Below are positions 1-8,605 of a DNA stretch of 64,000 bases, in pieces (positions within the stretch are counted from its first letter, which is position 1; each line of letters opens with the position of its first letter). The DNA lies in NCBI GenBank assembly GCA_018066125.1, contig JAGHSA010000008.1, positions 1 to 64,000 of the forward strand, read 5' to 3'. A model generated the notes under the pieces. That model did no database searches. It was not told the DNA's origin and saw nothing but the letters and a program-made list of their open reading frames with translations. This DNA is from Candidatus Cryptobacteroides onthequi (GTDB lineage: Bacteria > Bacteroidota > Bacteroidia > Bacteroidales > UBA932). The position numbers and the translations under genes were made by a program.

Positions 1-68
1 AAGCTGCGATTCCAGTCTCCGTCAAATATCCTGACGATACGGTTGTAATGGGGCTGGTTTGCAAAAGA
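1..68. other. Window edge, no gene assigned
   Basis: These bases precede the stop of the first minus-strand gene. Short open stretches exist on both strands, for example a plus frame open to a TGA near base 78, so the 3' end of a gene cut by the window edge is possible. Nothing here is long enough to identify. Confidence 0.3.
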
Positions 69-548
69 TTATTGTTGTGACTGTCTGTACTCCTTGATAT
101 CCCTGCTGAAAGAGTTTATGCTGAAGACCAAGCCATAGGAGACGGCAACTATCATCAGTGTTGATATGACTTTTGCATTGCCGGGGAAAGTGATTCCGTG
201 CCCCAAATGAATAATGCTCTCTATGATCTGCATGTCTGAAGGGAGCAGAGGGAGTAGTAGCAGTGCTGCCAGCATGCCAAGGGCTCCCGATACGAAAGCC
301 AACACCAGATTCATCCTGTAGCGACGTTTCTGCTCCTGTTGCACGCGCTTGAGATATTCCACCTTGTCAAGCTGCGCAGACAGTTGATCCAGAAACTGGT
401 CGTTGTCCGGGAATTCGGTTATTGCCGACCTCTCTTTTGGCGGCAGGGTGGAGAGCGCCATATACAACTGCTGGTGGGTGAAGCCGCTGTCGGCTGATTC
501 CGATGCCAATTTGCCCGAGGCCTCGTCTATACTGCCACAAGCTTTCAC
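69..548 (-). CDS. Small two-helix membrane protein of unknown function
   Basis: A 159-residue protein I do not recognise. The first 75 residues are polar and helical. They are followed by a basic stretch (QEQKRRYR) and two hydrophobic helices at about residues 80-105 and 126-146, with a short polar tail. The shape, a cytoplasmic helical region ahead of a pair of membrane helices, recalls small anti-sigma-like or membrane-anchored regulatory proteins, but no motif proves this. It is divergent from the S1/P1 nuclease gene with only 29 bp between the starts, so the two promoters must overlap. The ORF is clean and codon use matches the neighbours. Confidence 0.65.
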   Translation of the reverse strand: MKACGSIDEASGKLASESADSGFTHQQLYMALSTLPPKERSAITEFPDNDQFLDQLSAQLDKVEYLKRVQQEQKRRYRMNLVLAFVSGALGMLAALLLLPLLPSDMQIIESIIHLGHGITFPGNAKVISTLMIVAVSYGLVFSINSFSRDIKEYRQSQQ

Positions 549-565
549 GTTAATGAATTATTGGT

Positions 566-573
566 TATATTTG
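566..573 (+). promoter_or_regulatory. -7 promoter box of the S1/P1 nuclease gene
   Basis: TATATTTG is a perfect match to the Bacteroidetes -7 consensus TAnnTTTG. It ends 5 bases before the ATG at 578, so transcription would start at or beside the start codon. No clear -33 TTTG is seen. Confidence 0.55.
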
Positions 574-577
574 TGAT

Positions 578-1366
578 ATGACAATCAAGACGACTCTCAA
601 GGCCATTCTTACCGGCGTGGCACTCCTTGCATCCTCTGTGGATGCCTTCTCATGGGGCCAGAAAGGACATGACATCACGTGTGCCATCGCCCAGCAGCAT
701 CTTACCCGCAAGGCGGCAAGGCAGATCGACCGGATCCTCGAGGGCCGTTCCATAGTCTACTGGTCCAGCTGGATGGATACAGCCAGCCATACTCCGGAGT
801 ACGCATATACCCGCACCTGGCACTACAAGAATATCGACGCTGACGAGACCTACGACGGCGCAGCGGTCAATGAGAGCGGCGATGTCGTGACGGCCATCAA
901 TGCCCAGATCGATGCTCTCAAAAGCGGTACCCTGAACAAGGAACAGACCCAGATCGCCCTCAGGATGCTCGTGCACCTGGTAGGCGATGTCCATTGCCCG
1001 ATGCATATGGGCCACAGGTCGGACAGCGGAGGCAACAAGTGGCAGATCCAGTATTTCGGACAGGGAAAGAACCTCCACGGAATCTGGGATTCGGATGTGC
1101 TGGAGAGCTCCCGCAAATGGACATACAGCGAGTGGACGAAGGAGATAGACATCCTTGACAGGAAGACCGCCGCCCGCATTGCCGAGGGCACCCCGTATGA
1201 ATGGGGACGCGAGACCCACGCCATCACATCACAGATCTATGCCGGCACCCCTGTGGGATCCAAACTTTCATATGATTATGTGAGAGATTGGTCGCCTGTC
1301 ATCGAGCAGCAGCTGCTCAAGGGCGGCATCAGACTTGCCGCCATCCTCAATGAGATTTTCCGCTAG
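578..1366 (+). CDS. Secreted S1/P1-family nuclease
   Basis: A zinc-dependent nuclease/3'-nucleotidase of the S1/P1 family, 262 residues. After a signal peptide the mature protein would start at Trp26; in this family the N-terminal Trp amine binds zinc. All nine expected ligands are present with the spacing of P1 nuclease: W26, H31, D67, H82, H133, D137, H143, H167 and D171 (motifs WGQKGH, HLVGDVHCPMH, NLHGIWD). It should act in the periplasm or outside the cell on single-stranded DNA/RNA and on 3'-nucleotides, supplying nucleosides and phosphate. The gene stands alone. It may complement the phosphoesterase-like proteins near 51-53 kb, but no sequence link is visible. Confidence 0.93.
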   Translation: MTIKTTLKAILTGVALLASSVDAFSWGQKGHDITCAIAQQHLTRKAARQIDRILEGRSIVYWSSWMDTASHTPEYAYTRTWHYKNIDADETYDGAAVNESGDVVTAINAQIDALKSGTLNKEQTQIALRMLVHLVGDVHCPMHMGHRSDSGGNKWQIQYFGQGKNLHGIWDSDVLESSRKWTYSEWTKEIDILDRKTAARIAEGTPYEWGRETHAITSQIYAGTPVGSKLSYDYVRDWSPVIEQQLLKGGIRLAAILNEIFR

Positions 1367-1382
1367 GCGACTATCCTGCGCT

Positions 1383-2273
1383 TCAGTCCTTTTTCTCGGA
1401 TGAATAGAACGTGACCCAGTTGGTCGTGTATTTTCCCGGTGTGGTGAATATCTCCTGCACCGTGCCGTCCGCGCGGCGGTACCACGAATAGTTCCACCCC
1501 GGTCCCATGTCGCAATAGATGGCGTTCGTCACGCCGATATGCTCAAGTTCGTCCATGAAGGCTCCGAACGTCATGTACTCGCCGCAGTCCGCGATGCAGA
1601 GCCTGCCGTCGAGCTCGCACAGGGCTCTGTAGCGGTTGACCTGGTCGGCCTTGAAACCACCCTTGAATCTCTTGCCGTCGAGGAACAGAAGGCTCTGGCA
1701 GAAGCCCATTCCGCCTTCAGCGGCGACCTTCTTGAGCACGTCCACAGAGCCGGAATGCCCGCAGTTGTAGAAATGCCATCCGTCACCTGCGCTCCATGTG
1801 AAGACGCCGTTGTTGGGACCGCACTTGAATCCCTTGTGGAACTCTCCTCCGCTTACATGATGCCCCGCAATGTTGCTGTGTCTGAACTCCTCCAGAAGTT
1901 CTCCGGTGAACGCCGCCTCGCAGACGAGTATCACGTCTGTTTCATCCTTGGAAGGCATGGTGCCGGTCACGAGATCGATTCTCTTGAATTCGGGAGTATA
2001 AAGCATCAGACCACCGTTGCTGGTGACGCTGACGAGGCTGCCGGCCCGGGCTTTCCTGGCGTGAGATGCGGCAGTCCTGTTGACAGAGGCCATGACGGAG
2101 TCGGCTACATCTGTCACTATGCTCCGGATCAGGGCTCCGAAGCTGCGGCTGTCCTCACTGTCGGGGAGAAGCGACCTGGATGCGTCCCGGAACTGTCTGG
2201 CGACATCTGAATCCCCGCATCCGGTGAGGAAGGCGAGTGACGTCAGTGCCGTGATCAAGAGTCTTTTTGACAT
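1383..2273 (-). CDS. Lipoprotein of unknown function
   Basis: A 296-residue lipoprotein: a signal peptide ends in the lipobox LTGC, giving Cys19 as the lipidated residue. The rest is a globular domain rich in Cys, Gly and aromatic residues (GEFHKGFKCGPNNGVFTW, FLDGKR, NAIYCDMGPGWNYSWYRR). The order of a Gly/Asn-rich motif followed by a C-terminal aspartate-glycine motif distantly recalls phosphodiester glycosidases (NAGPA family), but I cannot confirm that. It is divergent from the K+ channel gene, 61 bp apart, and convergent with the nuclease gene. Confidence 0.75.
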   Translation of the reverse strand: MSKRLLITALTSLAFLTGCGDSDVARQFRDASRSLLPDSEDSRSFGALIRSIVTDVADSVMASVNRTAASHARKARAGSLVSVTSNGGLMLYTPEFKRIDLVTGTMPSKDETDVILVCEAAFTGELLEEFRHSNIAGHHVSGGEFHKGFKCGPNNGVFTWSAGDGWHFYNCGHSGSVDVLKKVAAEGGMGFCQSLLFLDGKRFKGGFKADQVNRYRALCELDGRLCIADCGEYMTFGAFMDELEHIGVTNAIYCDMGPGWNYSWYRRADGTVQEIFTTPGKYTTNWVTFYSSEKKD

Positions 2274-2278
2274 GGCCG

Positions 2279-2286
2279 CGAAGATA
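2279..2286 (-). promoter_or_regulatory. -7-like box of the lipoprotein gene
   Basis: On the minus strand this reads TATCTTCG, seven of eight matches to TAnnTTTG. It ends 6 bases before the ATG at 2273, again predicting a leaderless transcript. Confidence 0.4.
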
Positions 2287-2334
2287 CCAAGAAAAATTGT
2301 TATCTTGACGGAAAAACAGAAATATCATCAGCGC

Positions 2335-3201
2335 ATGTCCAGGTTCAGAGAAGAAATCAAGAGATTACACGACAGACAGTACCGCAAGGATTTCCTGTAT
2401 AACATCATTTTCGAGTCCGATACTCCCGAGGGGAAGGTCTTTGACATCATCCTGATGATCATGATCGCGCTGAGCGTGATCATCGCCATCTTCGGCAGCA
2501 CGTTCAAGGCTCCGTGGCTCAAGACCACGACAACGGTGCTGGAGTATGTGTTCACGGTTTTCTTCACGGCCGAATATGTCCTACGCATCTACTGCTCGCC
2601 CAATCCGCGGAAGTATATGCTGAGCTTCTTCGGCATCGTCGACCTGCTGGCCATTTCACCGATGTATGTCGGAGTGCTGCTGCCGACCGTGCGCTCTGCC
2701 ATCATTCTCCGCTCCTTGAGGCTCATGAGGATATTCCGTGTGATGAAGCTCTTCAACTTCCTCACCGAAGGAAATATACTCCTGCGCAGCATCATGGCCA
2801 GCGCCAAGAAGATTGCCGTGTTCTTCCTCTTCGTCGTGCTTCTGGTGATATGCCTCGGCACCATGATGTTCATGGTCGAAGGCAACAATCCGGGCACATC
2901 CTTCAACAATGTGCCGAACAGCATCTATTGGGCTGTGGTGACTCTCACGACCGTGGGATATGGTGACATCACGCCTGTCACCACACTCGGCAAGTTCCTT
3001 GCCACCACCATCATGCTCCTCGGCTACACCGTCCTCGCGATCCCTACGGGTATCATCAGTGCCTCTATGATCAGGGACGGCCGCAAGGATATCAACAGAC
3101 GCTGCTCGAACTGCGGCCGCACTGATCACGATGCCGACGCACAGTACTGCAAATACTGCGGTGCCAAGTTCGAGGACGATGTGAATGATTTCAGGGTCTG
3201 A
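2335..3201 (+). CDS. Voltage-gated K+ channel with C-terminal zinc ribbon
   Basis: A six-helix potassium channel of the Kv/ion_trans family, 288 residues, in the inner membrane. S1 to S3 lie at about 36-55, 68-86 and 96-115. S4 carries regularly spaced charges (R120, R126, R129, R132, R135, K138). The pore has the K+ filter TVGYGD at 206-211 between S5 and S6. After S6 comes a short tail with two CxxC pairs (C257/C260, C272/C275), a zinc-ribbon arrangement uncommon in prokaryotic channels. I chose ATG 2335 because the upstream in-frame sequence is antisense to the lipoprotein gene. The adenine deaminase gene follows after 17 bp and is probably cotranscribed. Confidence 0.9.
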   Translation: MSRFREEIKRLHDRQYRKDFLYNIIFESDTPEGKVFDIILMIMIALSVIIAIFGSTFKAPWLKTTTTVLEYVFTVFFTAEYVLRIYCSPNPRKYMLSFFGIVDLLAISPMYVGVLLPTVRSAIILRSLRLMRIFRVMKLFNFLTEGNILLRSIMASAKKIAVFFLFVVLLVICLGTMMFMVEGNNPGTSFNNVPNSIYWAVVTLTTVGYGDITPVTTLGKFLATTIMLLGYTVLAIPTGIISASMIRDGRKDINRRCSNCGRTDHDADAQYCKYCGAKFEDDVNDFRV

Positions 3202-3218
3202 TCAGATTTTTTCATGAT

Positions 3219-4862
3219 ATGGAGACATGCAGAAGTTTCAGGGGCCACATTGTAGATCTGGTGGCACGCCGCATATTCGGCGGTGAGTTCGTTGTCAGGG
3301 ACGGCAGGATCGACTCGATTGCAGAATGCGAAGTGGATCCGTCGGATCCATATTTCCTTCCCGGATTCATAGACGCGCATGTCCATGTCGAGAGTTCGAT
3401 GATGACTCCAGTCGAGTTTGCCCGCATCGCCCTCCGTCATGGTTCGATAGGCGCTGTCTGCGATCCGCACGAGATCGCCAATGTGCTGGGGGCAGAGGGT
3501 ATCGAACTCATGCTTGACCTGGCAAAGCTGGCTGATTTCCGCTTCGTATTCGGAATGCCGTCGTGTGTACCGTCATGCAGCGGTGATATCGAGACCTCCG
3601 GCTTTGTCCTCGGTCCGGAAGATGTGGACCGTTTCATGAGGAGAGATGACATCTATTTCCTCGCAGAGATGATGAACTTCCCTGGAGTGCTGAATGGCGA
3701 CCCTGACGTGATGGCCAAGATTGCATCTGCAAAGTCAGTCGGCAAGCCGGTCGACGGACATGCTCCCGGACTTGTAGGAGAGGACCGTGCCCGATATTCT
3801 GCTGCAGGCATCTCTACCGATCATGAGTGCACGTCACTTGAGACCGGAAGGTCGGCTGTGGCCAGTGGCATGTATGTCCAGATACGCGAGGGCTCGGCCT
3901 CTAAGGATTACGCCGCACTTGCTCCTCTGATCGCAGAGGCGCCGGGGAAGGTCATGTTCTGTACGGACGACTGCCATCCAGGTGATTTCGTGCGCGGACA
4001 CATAGACCGCATCGTGAGAAGGGCTATCGCTGATGGCTATGATGTGATGGATGTCTTCACGGCTGCCTGCCTTGCCCCTGTGAGACATTACGGCATCCCT
4101 TCAGGTCTGCTTCAGGAAGGCGATCCGGCAGACTTCATCGTCCTCTCTGATCTGACGCCCGATTTCCGTGTCATCAAGTCATATATCGATGGCGAGAAGG
4201 TGTTCTCTTCCAAGGGACAGTACACGGCAAACCGCATGCTTGAGCGCTCCGTGATGGCTCAGAAGAATCTTGTCCGGCATCTGGTCAACAACTTCAACGC
4301 CAAGCCTATATGCGAGGCCGATATCGCGAGGGTTCCGCGCGAGGTCGAGAACATCATCGTGGCATCGGACGGCTCGCTTTTTACACTCAATGCGACAGGA
4401 GCGGTCAGCAGAAATGTCCAGAAACTTGTAGTGCTGGATCGTTATTCTGGGGATGCCAGACCAGTGGTCGCCTATATCGAAGGCTTCCGGCTGACGAATG
4501 GTGCGGTAGCTCAGAGCATAGCCCACGACTGCCACAATATAGTCGCAGTCGGCGCCGATGATGCCGAGCTGGTCCGCGTCATCAACCGTGTCATCGAGAT
4601 GAAAGGCGGCATCGCTGTGAGCGACGGCCGTGTGATGGAAGATCTTCCTCTTCCTATCGGCGGTATCATGTCGCCGCTATGCGGTCATGAACTCGCATTC
4701 AGGTGTCAGATCCTTGATGAGCTGATAAGGAAGGCGGGATGCAGGTTCGATTCTCCGTTCATCACCCTCGCATTCATGTGTCTGCCTGTCATTCCTCAGC
4801 TGAAGCTCACCGACAAGGGCCTTTTCGACAGCGTGCAGTTCAGGTTCATGGATTCAGAATAG
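3219..4862 (+). CDS. ade: Adenine deaminase
   Basis: Adenine deaminase of the amidohydrolase superfamily, 547 residues, converting adenine to hypoxanthine in purine salvage in the cytoplasm. Metal-binding HVH (H54, H56) sits in PGFIDAHVHVESS. Further family motifs are GAVCDPHEIANVLG, VDGHAPGL, STDHECTS and FCTDDCHPGDF, and the C-terminal domain ends as expected for full-length Ade. It lies 17 bp behind the K+ channel gene. A 9-bp inverted repeat (4856-4864/4870-4878) overlaps its stop codon but lacks a following T tract. Confidence 0.95.
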   Translation: METCRSFRGHIVDLVARRIFGGEFVVRDGRIDSIAECEVDPSDPYFLPGFIDAHVHVESSMMTPVEFARIALRHGSIGAVCDPHEIANVLGAEGIELMLDLAKLADFRFVFGMPSCVPSCSGDIETSGFVLGPEDVDRFMRRDDIYFLAEMMNFPGVLNGDPDVMAKIASAKSVGKPVDGHAPGLVGEDRARYSAAGISTDHECTSLETGRSAVASGMYVQIREGSASKDYAALAPLIAEAPGKVMFCTDDCHPGDFVRGHIDRIVRRAIADGYDVMDVFTAACLAPVRHYGIPSGLLQEGDPADFIVLSDLTPDFRVIKSYIDGEKVFSSKGQYTANRMLERSVMAQKNLVRHLVNNFNAKPICEADIARVPREVENIIVASDGSLFTLNATGAVSRNVQKLVVLDRYSGDARPVVAYIEGFRLTNGAVAQSIAHDCHNIVAVGADDAELVRVINRVIEMKGGIAVSDGRVMEDLPLPIGGIMSPLCGHELAFRCQILDELIRKAGCRFDSPFITLAFMCLPVIPQLKLTDKGLFDSVQFRFMDSE

Positions 4863-5042
4863 CCTGCCTGGCTATTCTGCCGTTCCTGCGCTCTGCCGCC
4901 ACCAGGAATGCTCCTGCTGCTCTCATGTTCCGGAATGACACATCCTTCCATGTGGAAGGGCGGCCATGGAAGAGGCTGGACCAGACAGTGCATATCCCCT
5001 CTGTCCGCCCGATACGCATCGGGGTTGTCTTTCCCCTTCACC
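4863..5042. other. Convergent intergenic gap with three small hairpins
   Basis: Between the convergent ends of ade and the GH130-like gene. It holds inverted repeats at 4856-4878, 4944-4959 (CCTTCCA/TGGAAGG) and 5008-5023 (CCCGAT/ATCGGG). None is followed by a convincing T run, so I do not call them intrinsic terminators. Confidence 0.4.
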
Positions 5043-6134
5043 CTATCTTGTGTTCTCGTCGCAGACAGCTACGCCTACCATGCTGTCGGCGCATCCGTAG
5101 TAGAGGAACCATTTTCCGTCATGATGGACGAGTCCTTCGCAGAATACTGTGCCGTCGACGTACTGACCTGTCTTCTCAAACGGGAGCTCAGGCTTGAAGA
5201 AAGGCTCATCGAGGCGTGCAAGCACCTTGGTCGGGTCTTTTGCGTCAAACAGGATCTGGCCGGCAGAGTATGACTTGTTCTCATGGCTCTTTCCGTTGTA
5301 GATAAGCACGATTCCGTCTTTGGTGTGGACGGCAGGAGGGCCGCACTCGGTAAGGTCGCTGTCGAAATGGCCTTCACGCGGTGTGACGACCTGGAGTATC
5401 TCTCCGTCGCTGTCAGTCATCGGGGTCCAGTGGATCAGGTCATCCGAAGTCGCCGGGTTGATGAACGATTCGCCCCAGTACATGAGGTACTTGCCGCCTA
5501 TCTTGTCTATCACCATGTCTCCGTTATCGTCGAGTCTGGTGACTATCGATGCAGATTTGGTCCATTCATCGTCAAGTATACCGCCAAGAGCGCCCTTGAA
5601 TGCAGGTCCGTGCTTTTCCCAGTGCCTGAGATCGCGTGAAGTGGCGACACACAGGCGTGCGACTTTGCGGTTGAAGGATGTATAGAGCATCACGTAGAGT
5701 CCGTCCTCGGTCCTGGCTACGCGCGGATCCTCGATTCCGCCGGGGCAGTCGAGCTCTTCCCATCCGTCGCCTCCCGGAAACAGCACAGGTTCAGGGAGTA
5801 TGCTGACCTCCATGCCGTCGGAAGACTCGGCATATCCTATCCTGGAAGTTCTGGATCCGATGCCGGTGGCGCTGTTGTCCTCGCTGCGGAAGAGGATCAC
5901 GATCTTGCCGTCCTTGACGGTGGCCGCAGGGTTGAAGGTGTCGCTCTCCATCCATTTCACGGGCTCATTCCTCATCGGGCAGTTGAACACAGCTTCTGCG
6001 TCGGGGTGTATTATCGCATCGCTGACAGGCCTCTCGAATGGACCAAGGACCCACTGGGCGTCAGAATAGTCGGTCCGGCCGCATGAAATAATCATTGCCG
6101 GAGCCAGAATCAATAAAAAAACACGTAGTCTCAT
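5043..6134 (-). CDS. GH130-like five-bladed propeller lipoprotein
   Basis: A 363-residue lipoprotein (lipobox IISC, Cys18) with a five-bladed beta-propeller glycosidase/phosphorylase fold. Motifs fit the GH130 group acting on beta-mannosides: FNPAA near residue 67, GIEDPRV near 137, CGPPAV, YNGK and the final GQYVDGTVFCEGLV...YYGCADS. GH130 enzymes are phosphorylases or hydrolases. Membrane attachment argues for a hydrolase, since phosphorylases are usually cytoplasmic. A GH43-like relation is the alternative because both share the fold. It is a monocistronic gene with a perfect -7 box just ahead of the start. Confidence 0.8.
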   Translation of the reverse strand: MRLRVFLLILAPAMIISCGRTDYSDAQWVLGPFERPVSDAIIHPDAEAVFNCPMRNEPVKWMESDTFNPAATVKDGKIVILFRSEDNSATGIGSRTSRIGYAESSDGMEVSILPEPVLFPGGDGWEELDCPGGIEDPRVARTEDGLYVMLYTSFNRKVARLCVATSRDLRHWEKHGPAFKGALGGILDDEWTKSASIVTRLDDNGDMVIDKIGGKYLMYWGESFINPATSDDLIHWTPMTDSDGEILQVVTPREGHFDSDLTECGPPAVHTKDGIVLIYNGKSHENKSYSAGQILFDAKDPTKVLARLDEPFFKPELPFEKTGQYVDGTVFCEGLVHHDGKWFLYYGCADSMVGVAVCDENTR

Positions 6135-6138
6135 ACGG

Positions 6139-6146
6139 CAAAGATA
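6139..6146 (-). promoter_or_regulatory. -7 promoter box of the GH130-like gene
   Basis: Minus-strand TATCTTTG, a perfect TAnnTTTG match, ending 5 bases before the ATG at 6134. Predicts a leaderless mRNA. Confidence 0.55.
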
Positions 6147-6198
6147 GTGGTTTTCATCAGATTATCAGAAAAACCCGCATAAACAGGCAGATAGACCA

Positions 6199-8373
6199 CT
6201 ACCTGTCTATTATGAACACGAATCTTGCGCCGCCGGTGTAGCTGGTGTCGAGATAGACCTCACCTCCGAGTTTGCCGGCTATGGTCTGGCAAATGTTGAG
6301 GCCGAGTCCAGAGCCCTGTATGAACTGATTGAGTTTGGTGAAGCGGTTGAAGATGACGCTGGCCTTTTCTGGGGGAACTCCCTCTCCCGTGTCAGTCACG
6401 GAGAAAGTGATCTTGCCTGGTGTCTCACATGTGGAGCAATGCAGATGGATTTCACCCTGAAGTGTGTGCTTGCAGGCGTTGGAGAGGTAATTGATCAGTA
6501 CCTGCTGGATACGGCGCCCGTCCGATCGGATGACATCATCGTCAGACAGGTCGGAGGTGAAGTACATGTTCACATCCGCAGGTGTGCGGTATTCAAGCAG
6601 CATGAGGGCATTGCGGCAGATGCTGTTCACGGATACCTCGCCGATCTCGATGCGGTAGTTGCCGTGCTCGGAGTCCGCGGTGTCGATGATGTCGCCGATG
6701 AGCATCTCCAGCATGTTGTAGCTGTTGTAGATATATCTGTTGTAGACAGCCTTCTCTTCTTCGGTCCATGATCCGTCCGGCAGTCCGAGGAGCTGGGCGA
6801 ATCCGAACATGGCGTTGAGCGGAGTACGGATCTCGTGGCTCATGTTCTGCAGGAACATGGTCTTTGCCTTGTTCGCGGCGATGTTGTCCTCGAGTATCTG
6901 CTGCCTCCTGAGTTCGGCTCTCTTCTCATCCTCGATCTTGCGCACTGCCCAGAGGAGATGCTTGATGGTGCCGTCCTCATTGCGGTCCACCACGATGTAA
7001 GACCACTCGTGCCATACTCCGTTCCTGTCTTTGAACTGGTTGGTAATGACACTGAGCTCCTTCATCCTTTCATCTATGGTGTCCAGGTCTGCGAAGGTCT
7101 TCATCTCTTCCCTGAACTCGGCGGATATCAGCTGCTCGCAGGCGAAGATGATGGCTGTGAATACATTGCCTCCGCTGATGTCCTTCTGCTTCATGCGGAT
7201 GGTTTCGCTCGTGGTGGTGAAGGAACCGTTCTTCATGACGATGTAGTTCACATACTCGTATGAGCGTGCCAGGGTGTTGATGATGAGGTTCGAGCGCAGC
7301 TCGTTCTTCCTCTGGCGGGTGATGTCGCCGCAATATCCCGAGATGATGGTCTCTCCATCCGACTGGATATACCTGGCTCCACCGGCTGTGAGGTATATGG
7401 TTCCCTTCTCTGGATGCTCCCATGAGAGGATGCGTGACTTGAGTTCGCCATGCCTCATCGATTCATAATCGTCGGTCTCGATGGTTCCCACATCCTCATT
7501 GAGTCTGGAGTGATAATAGTCATAGAGCTCCTCATAGCCGAGATGCTTGTCTCTGATGCCCAGGATGTCCTGGAGCTTGTCATTTGCTTCCATGAGTTTC
7601 CGACCGTCCTCGCACATCTTGATCTTCCATATGCCGAATCCCGCATTGGATATGATGTCAGAGCTTTCCTTGAGAGTCTCTTCGCTTTCCATGAGCTGCC
7701 TTCTGAATACATCCATTTCATCCTCCAGGACAAAAACGTGAAGGATGCACGAGCCGATCATCAAACCGACTGAGTATAGAGGCAAGAGTGGAAAGAATCC
7801 CTGGGATATGATGCAGATCACCATTGAGAAACTGAACAGACAGAACATGGAGTATCTTGTCTTCAGGTGCCCCTTGTCCCTGTGTGCCAGCACCATGGTC
7901 AGTATGCCGATGGAGATGAAAAGGATTATCTGCACGACCAGCGCCACATATCTGAAGCCCCCGCTGTGATAGGTGCCATCCGCTTCTACCCAGAAGAATA
8001 CCGGCACGAAGAAGTTGAGCAGGAGGGTCAGTATGTCGACAGTGAAGATGATGGTACACAGAGTGCTCAGTGTCTTGCTCAATCCGTTCTTGAGGTCCAG
8101 ATAGGAAATGACGTATCTGCACCAGAGGACGACGGTGAAGACGGCAGCGACATAGTAGATGAATGTGTCTGCGTAGAGAAGCCCGGGGAGGTGAAGATGG
8201 TTGAATACTCCCCAGAGAGCATCGGTTATGAAATACAGAAGGACGCTTATCAGGTAGATGTGACAGTCATTGTCCGCAGTGACGCGGAATCGTGATTTCT
8301 TCCCGAAGATGAAATCATGATTGATTATGAGATGGACTATGATTGCAAGGATGCAGACGGTTAAGTACAGCAT
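6199..8373 (-). CDS. Membrane sensor histidine kinase with PAS domains
   Basis: A 724-residue sensor kinase. About seven N-terminal hydrophobic helices (residues 1-215) form a membrane sensor. They are followed by two PAS-like regions (about 230-345 and 355-500) and the HisKA dimerisation helix with the phospho-acceptor His near residue 510 (NMSHEIRTPLNAMFGFAQL). The HATPase domain follows, with DTGEGVPPE and GSGLGLNICQ. There is no receiver domain and no response regulator gene in the window, so its partner is elsewhere. The input signal is unknown. It has its own likely promoter (8412-8419). Confidence 0.93.
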   Translation of the reverse strand: MLYLTVCILAIIVHLIINHDFIFGKKSRFRVTADNDCHIYLISVLLYFITDALWGVFNHLHLPGLLYADTFIYYVAAVFTVVLWCRYVISYLDLKNGLSKTLSTLCTIIFTVDILTLLLNFFVPVFFWVEADGTYHSGGFRYVALVVQIILFISIGILTMVLAHRDKGHLKTRYSMFCLFSFSMVICIISQGFFPLLPLYSVGLMIGSCILHVFVLEDEMDVFRRQLMESEETLKESSDIISNAGFGIWKIKMCEDGRKLMEANDKLQDILGIRDKHLGYEELYDYYHSRLNEDVGTIETDDYESMRHGELKSRILSWEHPEKGTIYLTAGGARYIQSDGETIISGYCGDITRQRKNELRSNLIINTLARSYEYVNYIVMKNGSFTTTSETIRMKQKDISGGNVFTAIIFACEQLISAEFREEMKTFADLDTIDERMKELSVITNQFKDRNGVWHEWSYIVVDRNEDGTIKHLLWAVRKIEDEKRAELRRQQILEDNIAANKAKTMFLQNMSHEIRTPLNAMFGFAQLLGLPDGSWTEEEKAVYNRYIYNSYNMLEMLIGDIIDTADSEHGNYRIEIGEVSVNSICRNALMLLEYRTPADVNMYFTSDLSDDDVIRSDGRRIQQVLINYLSNACKHTLQGEIHLHCSTCETPGKITFSVTDTGEGVPPEKASVIFNRFTKLNQFIQGSGLGLNICQTIAGKLGGEVYLDTSYTGGARFVFIIDR

Positions 8374-8411
8374 AGATGTGCGGCTGGATTTTTGAGTTTT
8401 TTCTATTCAGC

Positions 8412-8419
8412 CAAATGTA
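8412..8419 (-). promoter_or_regulatory. -7 promoter box of the histidine kinase gene
   Basis: Minus-strand TACATTTG matches TAnnTTTG. A TTTC lies 18 bases upstream as a possible -33 element. It gives a leader of about 35 bases. The rest of the 8374-8605 gap holds no gene I can support. Confidence 0.5.
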
Positions 8420-8605
8420 CATACCTTTCTGAAACCCGAAAAACTGTGAATTACCACATTCGTCAAAACATCGTCCATTAACAACAAAAAGCCAGGCGTG
8501 CAGCACCTCCGTGCCGGTCGCGGCCTTTCAAAAGTTAACAAACCGGTATCCATAAATCGCAATGGGCTGATTTTTGCTGTATATTCGCAGAAGTTGGATA
8601 AGGAT

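Noticed and set aside
4856..4878. Inverted repeat at the ade stop codon as an intrinsic terminator
   Set aside because: A good 9-bp stem but no following T tract, and it overlaps the stop codon.
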